From contig CAZVCC010000006.1 in assembly GCA_964626015.1 (NCBI GenBank), positions 1-64,000 of the forward strand: a DNA stretch of 64,000 nucleotides, written 5' to 3'. The stretch is from CAIKZJ01 sp964626015 (GTDB taxonomy: Bacteria > Bacteroidota > Ignavibacteria > Tepidaquicellales > Tepidaquicellaceae). The notes beneath the pieces were generated by a model. The model saw only the letters and a program-made list of their open reading frames with translations. It was not told the origin of the DNA and did no database searches. This document shows, piece by piece, positions 1-7,727 of the stretch (position 1 is its first letter; the number at the start of each line of letters is the position of its first letter). The position numbers and the translations under genes were made by a program.

Positions 1-630
1 ATCGGTTGATTTGCGAAGACCGCCTGCAAAAGAAGTTATCCAGATAGTATAGTTACTTAAATCGTTTTTAGTTTTTGTGATAGTAATATCATAAGAGAGA
101 TTCTGCTGTCTTACGACGACGGGCAAAGTATACAGTGTGTTAGAGCCGTAAACGATAGAAGTATCGTACTGACCGTCTATAGGCTGACCGTAACCTGTCC
201 ATGAATTTCCGTAATCAGTAGAAACTTTAATACCTGTTCCAGTTGGAACACTTTCACCGCTTATTTGTTCACCTATTGCAGTACCGACAGCAATTACATT
301 ATCTTTTAGTGCAAAACCTGCAATATCATCATCGCCAAAAGGCTGAAGACCGACGTAGTAATCGAATGAATTAAACTTATCACGAGTACGCATAATACCG
401 CTGCCCGTGGCGAACCATACAGTATCGCCGCTCTTATAAATATCAGTAATGAAATTACTAATCGGGCAGACCCTATTGTGCGGAGTTACGACTGTGCTCA
501 CTACTCTATCAAGCTCAGGCTTTACAGATGTTTGTTTATAGTTTCCGAGCATAAAACTTTCGGGTATGGACTGACCATTTAGGTTAAGGCTGAACGCCAA
601 AAGTATTAATAATAAAATTCTATTTATCAT
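1..630 (-). CDS. Secreted beta-propeller-like protein (3' end cut by window edge)
   Basis: An open frame starts at an ATG at 630-628 and stays open to the first base of the window, so the C-terminal part is missing. The N-terminus has a lysine/arginine-poor hydrophobic signal peptide (MINRILLLILLAFSLNLNGQ) ending in a plausible signal peptidase I site. Downstream, a segment reading STDYGNSWTGYG is a BNR/sortilin-type repeat (SxDxGxxW), typical of secreted propellers that carry a T9SS tail in this group. The lipoprotein gene at 653-1435 lies directly upstream on the same strand, with 22 bp between them, suggesting one transcript. The substrate is unknown. The frame and signal peptide are clear; the propeller assignment is inferred. 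Confidence 0.75.
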   Translation of the reverse strand, partial: MINRILLLILLAFSLNLNGQSIPESFMLGNYKQTSVKPELDRVVSTVVTPHNRVCPISNFITDIYKSGDTVWFATGSGIMRTRDKFNSFDYYVGLQPFGDDDIAGFALKDNVIAVGTAIGEQISGESVPTGTGIKVSTDYGNSWTGYGQPIDGQYDTSIVYGSNTLYTLPVVVRQQNLSYDITITKTKNDLSNYTIWITSFAGGLRKSTD

Positions 631-652
631 ATAAAATTATTCTTTCTTTGAA

Positions 653-1435
653 TTAAGGTCTAACAAATTTAATACTGTCCCAGACACCAACGCTGACGGC
701 ATCAGAGCGGTCTTTGGCGAAGAACTGGTATTTGAAATATCCGTAAGAAGAGTCCGCTGTTGAAGGAGTAACAACATTTGTAAATGTCCATTCATTATTA
801 CTTGAGAATATCAAAGGATTAAAACCAATAAAATTTCCATTAGGTCTGAAAGCACCGAAGTAAACATCTTTAATATCGCAACTTCCATCTGCATCAGTAA
901 CATTTATTGAAATTGTTAATGGTATTGAACCTGAAACCGGTCTTATCACGCTGTCGGGCAAATTCGTATTAATCACTACTGGTGCAACATTCGCTGAATT
1001 CCTTACATACAATGGCAGATTCACCTGACTGCTAAAAAGCCCAGCCTCATTCTTCGCCGCAAGTTCAACAGTATAACCGCCAATCAACAAACACGAAATC
1101 CCGCTCACACTTACACTCTTCGCATACTTCTTACCCTCGCTCACCTCCTGAACATAGTTCAAACCAAACACCGCCGCCACACCTCCAAGCGGGTCAATCA
1201 ACTTACAGTCAATACTCGCTATCGCTCCTCCCCCATTCTCGTTCACCACAGCTGACAAATCAAACGCTATCACAGGCGCCCCCGAAGTAGTCAAAACCGT
1301 ATCAGTACTCTTCGTCACACTCACAATCAATGGCGAATCATACGAAGGATCTATCACAGTATCGCTCTTCTTCTCACAACCAAAAACCAGCAACGCCATC
1401 ACCAGAACCGGCGATAAATTTAGACCTCTAAACAT
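653..1435 (-). CDS. Lipoprotein with Ig-like repeats
   Basis: A 260-residue exported lipoprotein. The signal peptide has a lipobox (VFGCEKKSD), so Cys20 should be lipidated and the protein membrane-anchored. Two segments resemble extracellular beta-sandwich (Ig/cadherin-like) domains: roughly residues 35-145 and 150-258. The second contains an NVTDADGSCDIKDVYF stretch typical of such modules. It has no catalytic motif, and binding or structural function is unknown. It is probably co-transcribed with the partial propeller gene downstream. The coding strand of the middle section (1041-1400) is noticeably richer in G-ending codons than the flanks, which could reflect local drift or transfer. The reading frame is well supported; the function is not. 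Confidence 0.8.
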   Translation of the reverse strand: MFRGLNLSPVLVMALLVFGCEKKSDTVIDPSYDSPLIVSVTKSTDTVLTTSGAPVIAFDLSAVVNENGGGAIASIDCKLIDPLGGVAAVFGLNYVQEVSEGKKYAKSVSVSGISCLLIGGYTVELAAKNEAGLFSSQVNLPLYVRNSANVAPVVINTNLPDSVIRPVSGSIPLTISINVTDADGSCDIKDVYFGAFRPNGNFIGFNPLIFSSNNEWTFTNVVTPSTADSSYGYFKYQFFAKDRSDAVSVGVWDSIKFVRP

Positions 1436-2011
1436 AATTTAATTTTCCTTTATTTAAAAAGATATTCAAGTTATAAAAATATACATTAAAATAAAACATT
1501 GAAAAAGCAAAACATTAAAACGCGTTTTTACCACACTTAGCGGCAACTTAACATAATATGAAACAATTTATACGGTGACATCCCCGCTCGCTCTCGGCGG
1601 GGATCTCTACACTGATTATTGTTATCGCAATTTTTGATTTTAGTTTTTAAAATCAACAAATCTCTATCTAAAATCCTTACCTGTTAAGTTATTATATTGA
1701 TAGCCGAAATGTTTAAAACCCAAAGACAGCCAATTCGGAAGAAATCTATTCTTTAATTATTCATTAATTTAAATAAATATAAATATCATAATGAATTAAT
1801 GTAAGAGGAAACAGTTAAAATTATAATGAAACACACTCACAAAGTATTTTAAAATAAAAAATTTAAATCACTTTTTATTAATTAGTAACATTATATATGG
1901 TGACTAGAAATTATTTCAACAAAAACTTTAATAAAGTTAATGAATCCAATTTTGGAACAAATTTTAAAATAATAAACGTCTATTTAATACACAAAATAAA
2001 AACAACTAACA
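1436..2011. other. 576-bp intergenic stretch, AT-rich, one hairpin
   Basis: No gene is visible. The only clear structure is a GC-rich hairpin at 1581-1603. The rest is AT-rich with short A/T runs. It contains the promoter of the leftward lipoprotein gene, but I cannot place it exactly. Confidence 0.5.
1581..1603. terminator. Hairpin, possible terminator for the leftward 2012-2410 gene
   Basis: TCCCCGC (1581-1587) pairs perfectly with GCGGGGA (1597-1603) around a 9-base loop. It lies 400 bp beyond the stop of the leftward gene and has no T-tract on either side, so a terminator role is weakly supported; it could be a decayed repeat hairpin. Confidence 0.35.
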
Positions 2012-2410
2012 TCAATCATTAGAGCACGGTATGAAATACTCATCACTGGGATATAAATAAATTGAAGGACCTCCAAAAGGATTAGGTAAATATCCTTCCC
2101 ATTCTCCATGATAATGATCACCATTTAATGTTCCATCTATACTAACATTATAATATGCATAATATGGGACAAGTAACTCAATTGAACCAGAGCTGGAGTT
2201 GCTTTGAATGCAACCGGCACTAGGATTTACTGCTTTTACAGAAATAGGGCCATTAAATGGATTTCCGTTTGGATCTAAAGCATAAATGTCTGCATTTATG
2301 TTTGAGTTTGTGACATTATTTGAACTAGTTGATAAAATATCATTATCTGTGCATGAAAATGATATAAAAATAAGAAAAAGTAAAAACGACAACAATAATT
2401 TCTTTTCCAT
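2012..2410 (-). CDS. Small lipoprotein of unknown function
   Basis: A 132-residue exported protein with a short signal peptide and lipobox (FISFSCTDND), so Cys20 is the predicted lipidation site. After a low-complexity Ser/Asn linker (residues 28-40), the mature part has a segment (NADIYALDPNGNPFNGPIS) resembling carboxypeptidase-regulatory or Ig-like beta folds. The C-terminus contains a tyrosine-rich stretch. No enzymatic motif is visible. It stands alone between two AT-rich gaps and is transcribed divergently from the ATPase gene at 2661. The signal peptide and length make it credible as a real gene; the role is unknown. Confidence 0.7.
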   Translation of the reverse strand: MEKKLLLSFLLFLIFISFSCTDNDILSTSSNNVTNSNINADIYALDPNGNPFNGPISVKAVNPSAGCIQSNSSSGSIELLVPYYAYYNVSIDGTLNGDHYHGEWEGYLPNPFGGPSIYLYPSDEYFIPCSND

Positions 2411-2555
2411 TTTATTAAACTTTTATTTTATAAAAATTAAGATGATTAAACATAAATAATTTTATAATAATATTCTAGAGAGTAATTAAAAATGTTAAAT
2501 TTACCATTTCTACACTTTTAAAGCTATTCTCGACGTAGATCATTTATTTTTATAG

Positions 2556-2589
2556 TTGCAAATATGTTATTGAATACATATATTTGCAA
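2556..2589. promoter_or_regulatory. Inverted repeat in the divergent promoter region
   Basis: TTGCAAATAT (2556-2565) and ATATTTGCAA (2580-2589) form a perfect 10-bp inverted repeat with a 14-bp spacer. It lies between the divergent starts at 2410 (-) and 2661 (+). The layout fits an operator for a dimeric regulator, although in AT-rich DNA a chance palindrome is possible. Confidence 0.4.
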
Positions 2590-2660
2590 GTATACATTAC
2601 AAATTATTCAATATTTTCACAAGTATATCTTAAATATTATTAGTAATTAGACATCTAAGT

Positions 2661-3872
2661 ATGTATAAACAACGGGAAATTTTTGGTAAGTTATTGAAAT
2701 ATATGGAGTTACCGGAAATTATAGCAATTAATGGTGCAAGACAGGTTGGAAAGACCACGTTAATGAAAATGCTTGTTGAATTTCTGAAAAATAAAGGGTA
2801 TGATAACATATTTTTCTTTGACCTTGAACGCATGGAATATCTGAATTTATGCAATAAAGGAATTAATGAAATAATTTCTTACATACAGGCTAAAAAGGGT
2901 AATATAGATAAAGGTGAGAAAATATATTTATTTATAGATGAAATACAATATCTTGATAATCCGTCATCACTGCTGAAACTGTTTTATGATGAGTACAAAA
3001 ATTCAATAAAACTTATCGTGTCCGGTTCTTCAAGCTTCGCAATCAAGCATAAGTTTAAGAATTCACTTGTAGGCAGAATATTAGATGTAGAATTATACGG
3101 CTTAAGCTTTAATGAGTTTCTGGACTTCAAAGGACACGTATTTAATTTAGGCGAAAGGAGTGAATTAGCTGACAAAGAAATTTCACGGTTTTATGAGGAA
3201 TACTGCCTTTTCGGATATTACCCGCAGGTTGTGCTTGCTGACAGCAAAGAACAAAAAGAAATTTACCTTAATGGAATTGTTGATAAATATATTTACAGAG
3301 ATATTCGAGACTTTGCGAATATTCGCAATATACCTAAATTCAATAATCTATTGTCTTATCTTGCTTCACAGGTATGCGGACTTGTAAATATAAATGAGAT
3401 TTCAAATACTTTGAAAATCTCACGACAAACACTTGAAGAATATTTATTTATACTTGAAAACACATACATAATAAAATTTCTGAGGCCTTTTTACGGCAAT
3501 GTAAGAAGCGAGCTGTCTAAAATGCCAAAAGTGTTTTTTGAAGATGCAGGTATTCTGAATTTATTAAGAAATAAAAGGCTGAATGATATTATTGAAGGAC
3601 AATTATTCGAGAACAGTATTTATACAATGCTAAGACGAAAATATCCGGCGGATAATATATTCTTCTGGCGGACTGCATCAAAACAAGAGGTTGATTTTAT
3701 AATCAGCGGAGAAAACATTTTAGCGAGAGAAGTAAAACTTGGAGCACAAGTAAAGACCCCTTCCGGGTTAACATCATTTAAAGCAAAATACAAAAACACA
3801 GATACAGGTATTATTACTCTTGCAAAGAATAAATCGCTTTCCGAAAAACAATTTTACCCATGGGAGCTGTAA
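2661..3872 (+). CDS. AAA-type ATPase with DUF4143 C-terminal domain
   Basis: A 403-residue member of the AAA_14 plus DUF4143 family of P-loop ATPases. The Walker A motif is GARQVGKTTL (around residues 24-33) and the Walker B is YLFIDEIQYL (around 93-102), followed by a sensor-type SGSSSF. The C-terminal half has the winged-helix region and the DUF4143 core, including WRTASKQEVDFII, a PD-(D/E)XK-nuclease-like segment with E and D followed by REVKLG. These proteins are common as single, mobile-looking genes with no agreed substrate. Here it is also isolated, surrounded by AT-rich, repeat-bearing DNA. Family assignment is confident; the biological role is not established. Confidence 0.88.
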   Translation: MYKQREIFGKLLKYMELPEIIAINGARQVGKTTLMKMLVEFLKNKGYDNIFFFDLERMEYLNLCNKGINEIISYIQAKKGNIDKGEKIYLFIDEIQYLDNPSSLLKLFYDEYKNSIKLIVSGSSSFAIKHKFKNSLVGRILDVELYGLSFNEFLDFKGHVFNLGERSELADKEISRFYEEYCLFGYYPQVVLADSKEQKEIYLNGIVDKYIYRDIRDFANIRNIPKFNNLLSYLASQVCGLVNINEISNTLKISRQTLEEYLFILENTYIIKFLRPFYGNVRSELSKMPKVFFEDAGILNLLRNKRLNDIIEGQLFENSIYTMLRRKYPADNIFFWRTASKQEVDFIISGENILAREVKLGAQVKTPSGLTSFKAKYKNTDTGIITLAKNKSLSEKQFYPWEL

Positions 3873-3953
3873 AATAGCATAAATACAAGCTACAAGACCG
3901 GAACAAAACATAAGAGAATAAGTTCTAAATGTTTAGAAGAAGACGTTAAGAAA

Positions 3954-3983
3954 AGGGTGTAGGGTATAGGGTAAGGGTGTAGG
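3954..3983 (+). repeat. Short heptamer stretch AGGGTRT
   Basis: AGGGTGT, AGGGTAT and AGGGTAA follow each other at 7-bp spacing and are followed by a broken fourth unit. It sits immediately before the 11-bp array. Confidence 0.55.
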
Positions 3984-4009
3984 AATCAAGATTTGGAGAA
4001 GAGCGTTTC

Positions 4010-4124
4010 TCGATGGTTTGTCGATCGTTTGTCGATGGTTTCTCGATCATTTCTCGATGGTTTCTCGATTGGTTGTCGATAAGTTGTCCTTCACGGCTCG
4101 ATGAAGGGTCCAAGTAAGCTCGAT
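4010..4124 (+). repeat. 11-bp-period array, TCGAT core
   Basis: TCGAT begins at 4010, 4021, 4032, 4043, 4054, 4065 and 4076, exactly 11 bp apart, with six variable bases between cores. It recurs in phase at 4098 and 4120 after two skipped positions. The period is not a multiple of three and no gene covers the array. It equals about one helical turn, so one face of the helix would present the same pentamer. Confidence 0.85.
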
Positions 4125-4234
4125 GAGAGAAATCGGAATTAAACACAATACAATGATTTCAGAAACTTTCAAGCGGCAAATATTTTTAAAAAGAACGAAT
4201 ACAATACAAAACTATAACAGACCACTTTCAAGCG

Positions 4235-4317
4235 CAAGCAGAAACCAAGCAGAGCGCAAGGAAAGCGCAAGCAAGGCGCAACTTAAACGAGAATCAAACA
4301 AGAACGAACCGAGAACA
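4235..4317 (+). repeat. 11-bp-period array, CAAG/AAACGA cores
   Basis: CAAG or CAAC recurs at 4235, 4246, 4257, 4268 and 4279, and AAACGA-like units follow at 4285, 4296 and 4307. All spacings within each set are 11 bp. The unit is unrelated in sequence to the TCGAT array 110 bp upstream, but the period is the same. Confidence 0.75.
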
Positions 4318-4402
4318 TACCTAAAAACATCAAAAATTCAAACAAATTATATGCTTTATGTAAAGCAGGACAATCAAAGCATAAGAATCAATTTTAAGCA
4401 TG

Positions 4403-4577
4403 CCCCTCTATTATTAATCACGACAAAAAATGAAAACTATAACATGAAAAAGATGTGCAAAAATTTTTGCATACTGAATTTAAACGAGAAGATTTAAGGA
4501 AATCGAAGGGGTAAAAATTTTTGCACTAAATATTGTGTCCCAATACTCAAAAAATGTTGTGATTAATAATAGAGGGG
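4403..4577. mobile_element. MITE-like element, copy 1 (175 bp)
   Basis: A perfect 19-bp terminal inverted repeat, CCCCTCTATTATTAATCAC at 4403-4421 and its reverse complement at 4559-4577, bounds a non-coding core. The core has palindromic TGCAAAAATTTTTGCA stretches. The left end continues GACAAAAA and the right end, read inwards, continues AACATTTTT, so the two ends are distinguishable. A second copy with the same end features lies inverted at 51702-51880. No transposase is encoded, so it would need one in trans. A target-site duplication was not evident. Confidence 0.75.
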
Positions 4578-4598
4578 GTATATTGTAATTTAGATTTA

Positions 4599-4627
4599 AA
4601 CAAACCCCGGCAATGCCGGGGTTTGTT
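4599..4627 (-). terminator. Rho-independent terminator for the serine hydrolase gene
   Basis: A perfect 13-bp stem, AACAAACCCCGGC (4599-4611) with GCCGGGGTTTGTT (4615-4627) and a three-base loop, sits 27 bp past the stop of the leftward gene. On the minus strand it is followed by TTTAAAT. Confidence 0.88.
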
Positions 4628-4653
4628 ATTTAAGTACGAATGCGGGATTTAAA

Positions 4654-5754
4654 TTAGTTTCCAATAATTCTTCTAAAAGCATCGGAGAAAAACTCTACAG
4701 GGGTATTATCTTCACGATTAGTCAAAATAAGCATTGTGAGTTTTTTCTGTGTGTGATAGAGGAAATGAGAATTGAATCCGTACATATTTCCGGGATGTCC
4801 AATCCAATTTCCAACTTTCATGACTTGAAAACCGTAGTGGTCGTTGACCCAGTTAAATCTCTCTGCTTTCATCTGAGGAGACAGATAAGTACCGTCAGCG
4901 ACAATTTTAGACCAAATTTTCATGTCGGAGAAATTCGAGATTATGGCACCTGCGGTATAACCCCACGAAGGATTCCAGTTAGTAGCTTCCGTTAAAGGAC
5001 CAAAAGCAGCGGAGTAGCCATGAATGTAGGGAGATGGAAGAAATACTGTATTAGGCCAGAAAGTATTAAGCAAACCAACCGGTCTGAATATTTTGCCGTA
5101 AATGACTTCATCAGCTTTCAAACCTGTAACTTTTTCCATAAGAAGGCCAAGAAGAACAGTGTTGGTATTACAATACTCGTAATCTGCATCGGGCGGAAAA
5201 TTAACCGGATGCCTGAAGGCAATAGCAAGCAGAGTATCGGGTATGTATGTTTTTGTGAAACCGCTTGCTACAAAATCAGCCCAGAAAGGTTCATCGTCGG
5301 AATAATTGAATAATCCGCTTTTCATCCTTCCAAGCATGCGTACAGTTATTAGATTACCGTTTGGAATATTGTATTGCGGAAGATAGTACGAAATAGAACT
5401 ATCAAGATTAATTTTGCCCTCGTCAACGAGCATAAGAACAGCAAGCCCTGTGAATGGTTTTGAGTTACTCGCAATTCGAAAATAATAGTTTTCGTTCATG
5501 AGCTCGCCAGTAACGAGATTACTGACGCCCCTTTTCAGGACTAAATCGGTTTCACCTTCAGCGGAGAACAGAGCCATCATGCCGGGAGTACTGATGCGCA
5601 TGAAAACGCTGTCAGCTGCAAAACTGAGTTTTGACCTTAATTCATCTGTAAGAACCACAGACTGCGGATTGACGGGATTGCTGTTCTTATCTTCCGTGCA
5701 TGAGAAAAGAGCAACACTGAGAACAACCAAGAAAACGTAAATGAGTTTTTTCAT
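4654..5754 (-). CDS. Beta-lactamase-class-C-like serine hydrolase, lipoprotein
   Basis: A 366-residue serine hydrolase of the beta-lactamase class C/esterase (PF00144-type) family, anchored as a lipoprotein (lipobox LFSCTED, Cys19). The nucleophile motif SxxK is SNSK in RIASNSKPFTGL, about residues 95-98. The second motif YxN is YCN within YEYCNTNTVLL. The third-motif region is HPGNMYGFNS near residue 320. Such proteins hydrolyse D-amino-acid peptides, esters or amides; the sequence does not show which. It is preceded by a 670-bp repeat region and followed by a strong terminator, so it is monocistronic. Family is confident; the substrate is not known. Confidence 0.9.
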   Translation of the reverse strand: MKKLIYVFLVVLSVALFSCTEDKNSNPVNPQSVVLTDELRSKLSFAADSVFMRISTPGMMALFSAEGETDLVLKRGVSNLVTGELMNENYYFRIASNSKPFTGLAVLMLVDEGKINLDSSISYYLPQYNIPNGNLITVRMLGRMKSGLFNYSDDEPFWADFVASGFTKTYIPDTLLAIAFRHPVNFPPDADYEYCNTNTVLLGLLMEKVTGLKADEVIYGKIFRPVGLLNTFWPNTVFLPSPYIHGYSAAFGPLTEATNWNPSWGYTAGAIISNFSDMKIWSKIVADGTYLSPQMKAERFNWVNDHYGFQVMKVGNWIGHPGNMYGFNSHFLYHTQKKLTMLILTNREDNTPVEFFSDAFRRIIGN

Positions 5755-6427
5755 TTATAGTAATAATTATTTAGGGGAACTAATTGATTAAATTTATGAT
5801 AATTTGGTTTATTATGAAATACAATAATTTGAGGTAAGAAAAGTGAAAATAACATCTTTGCAAAATAATTACGATAAAGAAAAATAATAGAACACGGATT
5901 TTCACAGATGAAAGCGGATTATCACTGATGCTTAAAGTGAATTGGGGAAAAAGATATTAATAAATCACAAGCAGCACACTGATAAGAACTGAAGGAATAT
6001 GATTTACGATGATGAAGAGAAATGGATTTGTTACCCGCGGGAAAGAGAAGGAAAGAGCAAAAGATGTTTTATCATTGAGGACACAGAGAAGAGAAAGAGC
6101 GCACAATGATTAACCTGAATTTTTTATGATTTTCACTGATAAAAAGATTTACCACTAAGAACAGAAAGAGCACGGCGTAGCCGATGGCTACAAACAAAAT
6201 AAAGACAAACAATAACAAAGAATTTAACCGCAGAGTACCCAGAGAGCGCAGAGAACAAATACTAAAACAAGAAAGATGATTTTTACCGCAAGGGTCGCAA
6301 AGGAAGCAAAGGACGCAAAGAAAACACTTGAGATTTTTTCTTTTATAAAAGTTTGTTTTTATTACAAAGTTTTTAAACATAGTAACACAGAAAACGCAGA
6401 CAAATATTTAGCGGGTGGAAATCTGAT
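5755..6427. other. 673-bp repeat-derived intergenic region
   Basis: No gene. About 5880-5935 reads like a decayed CACGGATTTTCACAGAT repeat. 6065-6110 has CACAGAG-type units. 6171-6401 is one copy of the long inverted repeat described separately. The open frames crossing it are by-products of the repeat composition. Confidence 0.6.
6171..6401 (-). repeat. Long dispersed repeat, left copy (inverted partner at 47921-48176)
   Basis: The segment 6171-6295 is identical, as reverse complement, to 48052-48176 (125 of 125 bases by direct comparison). The remaining part to 6401 matches 47921-48018 with a few differences. It contains exact 9-bp-period units: CAGAG at 6231, 6240 and 6249, and GCAA at 6288, 6297, 6306 and 6315. 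It also contains a hairpin, GTAGCC/GGCTAC, at 6178-6192. Confidence 0.9.
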
Positions 6428-6616
6428 TCAGAAGATTTTTTTGATTCTACCGATTTCACCCGATTCGAGACGGACTTTTATACCATGGGGATGTGATTTA
6501 CTTTTGGTAAGAATTTTTGAAACAATGCCCTCGGTCAATTCACCTGAGCCCTGATGATGTTTTTGAACGATGAGAACTTTCTGACCAATAAGCAGTTGAT
6601 TTACTTTATTTTGCAA
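6428..6616 (-). CDS. YwbE family protein (DUF2196)
   Basis: A 62-residue protein matching the small YwbE/DUF2196 family almost end to end. It has the signature GELTEGIVSKILTKS followed by HPHGIKVRLESGEIGRI, which corresponds to the family's G-x-L-T-x-G-I-V and H-P-H-G-I-K-V-R-L core. The family is usually 60-70 residues, so the gene is complete. The start appears to be TTG at 6616-6614, two bases after the stop of the reductase gene upstream, which implies translational coupling. Molecular function is unknown in all organisms to my knowledge. The gene ends just before the long dispersed repeat. Confidence 0.85.
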   Translation of the reverse strand: MQNKVNQLLIGQKVLIVQKHHQGSGELTEGIVSKILTKSKSHPHGIKVRLESGEIGRIKKIF

Positions 6617-6618
6617 AA

Positions 6619-7506
6619 CTATACAATTCCCCTATCGCAAATTTGCTTAATAACATCGGAGAAGTTTTTCATGCTGAAACCGAAGCTTCTCAGTTTATCT
6701 GTATTCATTGAAACATCAGGGACTTGCGGCAGACCTTCTACTGTTTTGCAGGATAGCTCATTAATAAGGGAATCATCGAAATTAAAATATTCGCAAAGCG
6801 CTTTACCGATTTCTACACGGGAGACTCTATCAGCTCCTCCGAAATTTAGAACCTCATTACGAACGTTCATTTTAAGTAAATCGTTTATCATGTCAGCGGC
6901 ATCGAAAAGGGACAGCGGTGTCCTGTACTGGTCACGGAATAGGTTAACTTTATTCCTCTCTTTAAGTTTTTCGTAAGTAAGATGAAAGTTATTACGGGAA
7001 TGAGTTTTACCGAAACCAATGAGCAAAGCGGTGCGGAGAATAATATAGTCATCAGAATATTTCTGAACTGACAACTCCCCCATGAGTTTTGACTCAGCGT
7101 ACAAAGTCAGCGGGTTAAGAATACTTTCTTCGCTTAGCATACCTCCTTTAACGCTGTCATAAACAAGGTCGGTTGAAGTGTAGACAAGCTTTGCATGAAA
7201 ATCATTACAGAGCTGAGCAATCAATTCAGTAGCCTCAACATTAAGCAGGTATACATCGTCGCGCGAAAGTTTTGCGCACTGTTCGGGACGAGAATAACAA
7301 GCTGTATGTACAACTGCCTCGGGTCTGAAATTATTGAAGAAAGAAGACATCTTAGCCCAATCGCGGATATCTGCATTCAGGGAATTAAAATTCCTGCAGT
7401 TTCCCTTGTTATCATTGTAAAGAGTTAATATTTCGTTTTCTTCAGATATTTTCTCGTTCAGGTACTGACCGAGCAGACCGCTACCACCTGTAATTAAAAC
7501 CCGCAT
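6619..7506 (-). CDS. RmlD-like NAD(P)-dependent sugar-nucleotide reductase
   Basis: A 295-residue extended short-chain dehydrogenase of the RmlD substrate-binding family. The Rossmann glycine motif GGSGLLGQYL is at residues 7-16. The catalytic region has YTSTDLVYDS (Ser/Thr) and the YxxxK pair in YAESKLMGE near residues 140-144. The AVVHTACYSRPEQC segment matches the family's conserved loop. RmlD proteins reduce dTDP-4-dehydrorhamnose. Without rmlABC neighbours the substrate is uncertain, and related proteins act as the MAT2B-like or generic NAD-dependent epimerase type. It is followed two bases later by ywbE. Confidence 0.85.
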   Translation of the reverse strand: MRVLITGGSGLLGQYLNEKISEENEILTLYNDNKGNCRNFNSLNADIRDWAKMSSFFNNFRPEAVVHTACYSRPEQCAKLSRDDVYLLNVEATELIAQLCNDFHAKLVYTSTDLVYDSVKGGMLSEESILNPLTLYAESKLMGELSVQKYSDDYIILRTALLIGFGKTHSRNNFHLTYEKLKERNKVNLFRDQYRTPLSLFDAADMINDLLKMNVRNEVLNFGGADRVSRVEIGKALCEYFNFDDSLINELSCKTVEGLPQVPDVSMNTDKLRSFGFSMKNFSDVIKQICDRGIV

Positions 7507-7686
7507 AGAACAAAATTAATTTATGGGTAAGTTAGGAAACACAGGATTAATTTAAAAGATGAAAATGTTCATTGTAATTTTAGAGGTGCGCTTGATACAG
7601 AAAGACCGAACAAATGAAAAATTTTATCGCAGAGTAACAGAGCAGCAAGAGTTAAAACAAATAAAAGATTTAACCAAATAGTCTAC

Positions 7687-7713
7687 CCTCCTAAGCAGAG
7701 CTTAGGAAGGAGG
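7687..7713 (-). terminator. Terminator-like hairpin after the TerC gene
   Basis: TCCTAAGC (7689-7696) pairs with GCTTAGGA (7700-7707) around AGA, flanked by further CC/GG complementarity. It lies 15-40 bp beyond the stop of the leftward TerC gene. A nearby fragment (about 7620-7650) carries CAGAG-type repeat units. Confidence 0.6.
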
Positions 7714-7727
7714 ATTATTCAATAGGT

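Larger units (their letters stand above)
3873..4653. other. 781-bp repeat-filled intergenic region
   Basis: No convincing gene lies here. From left to right it contains an AGGGTRT heptamer stretch (about 3954-3983), an 11-bp-period array (4010-4124), a second 11-bp-period array with a different unit (4235-4317), a MITE-like element (4403-4577) and the terminator of the leftward serine hydrolase gene (4599-4627). Confidence 0.7.

Noticed and set aside
1549..1576. dif-like site containing ACTTAACATAA
   Set aside because: One half resembles a XerD arm, but the other half does not fit a XerC arm.
4123..4497. 124-residue open frame on the plus strand
   Set aside because: It runs through the 11-bp array and into the MITE-like element, has no recognisable domain, and its composition follows the repeats.
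6072..6380. 102-residue frame on the minus strand with a CFLCVLCFLCDPCG segment
   Set aside because: It is a translation of the CTCTGYG repeat; the cysteines come from TGC/TGT in the repeat words.
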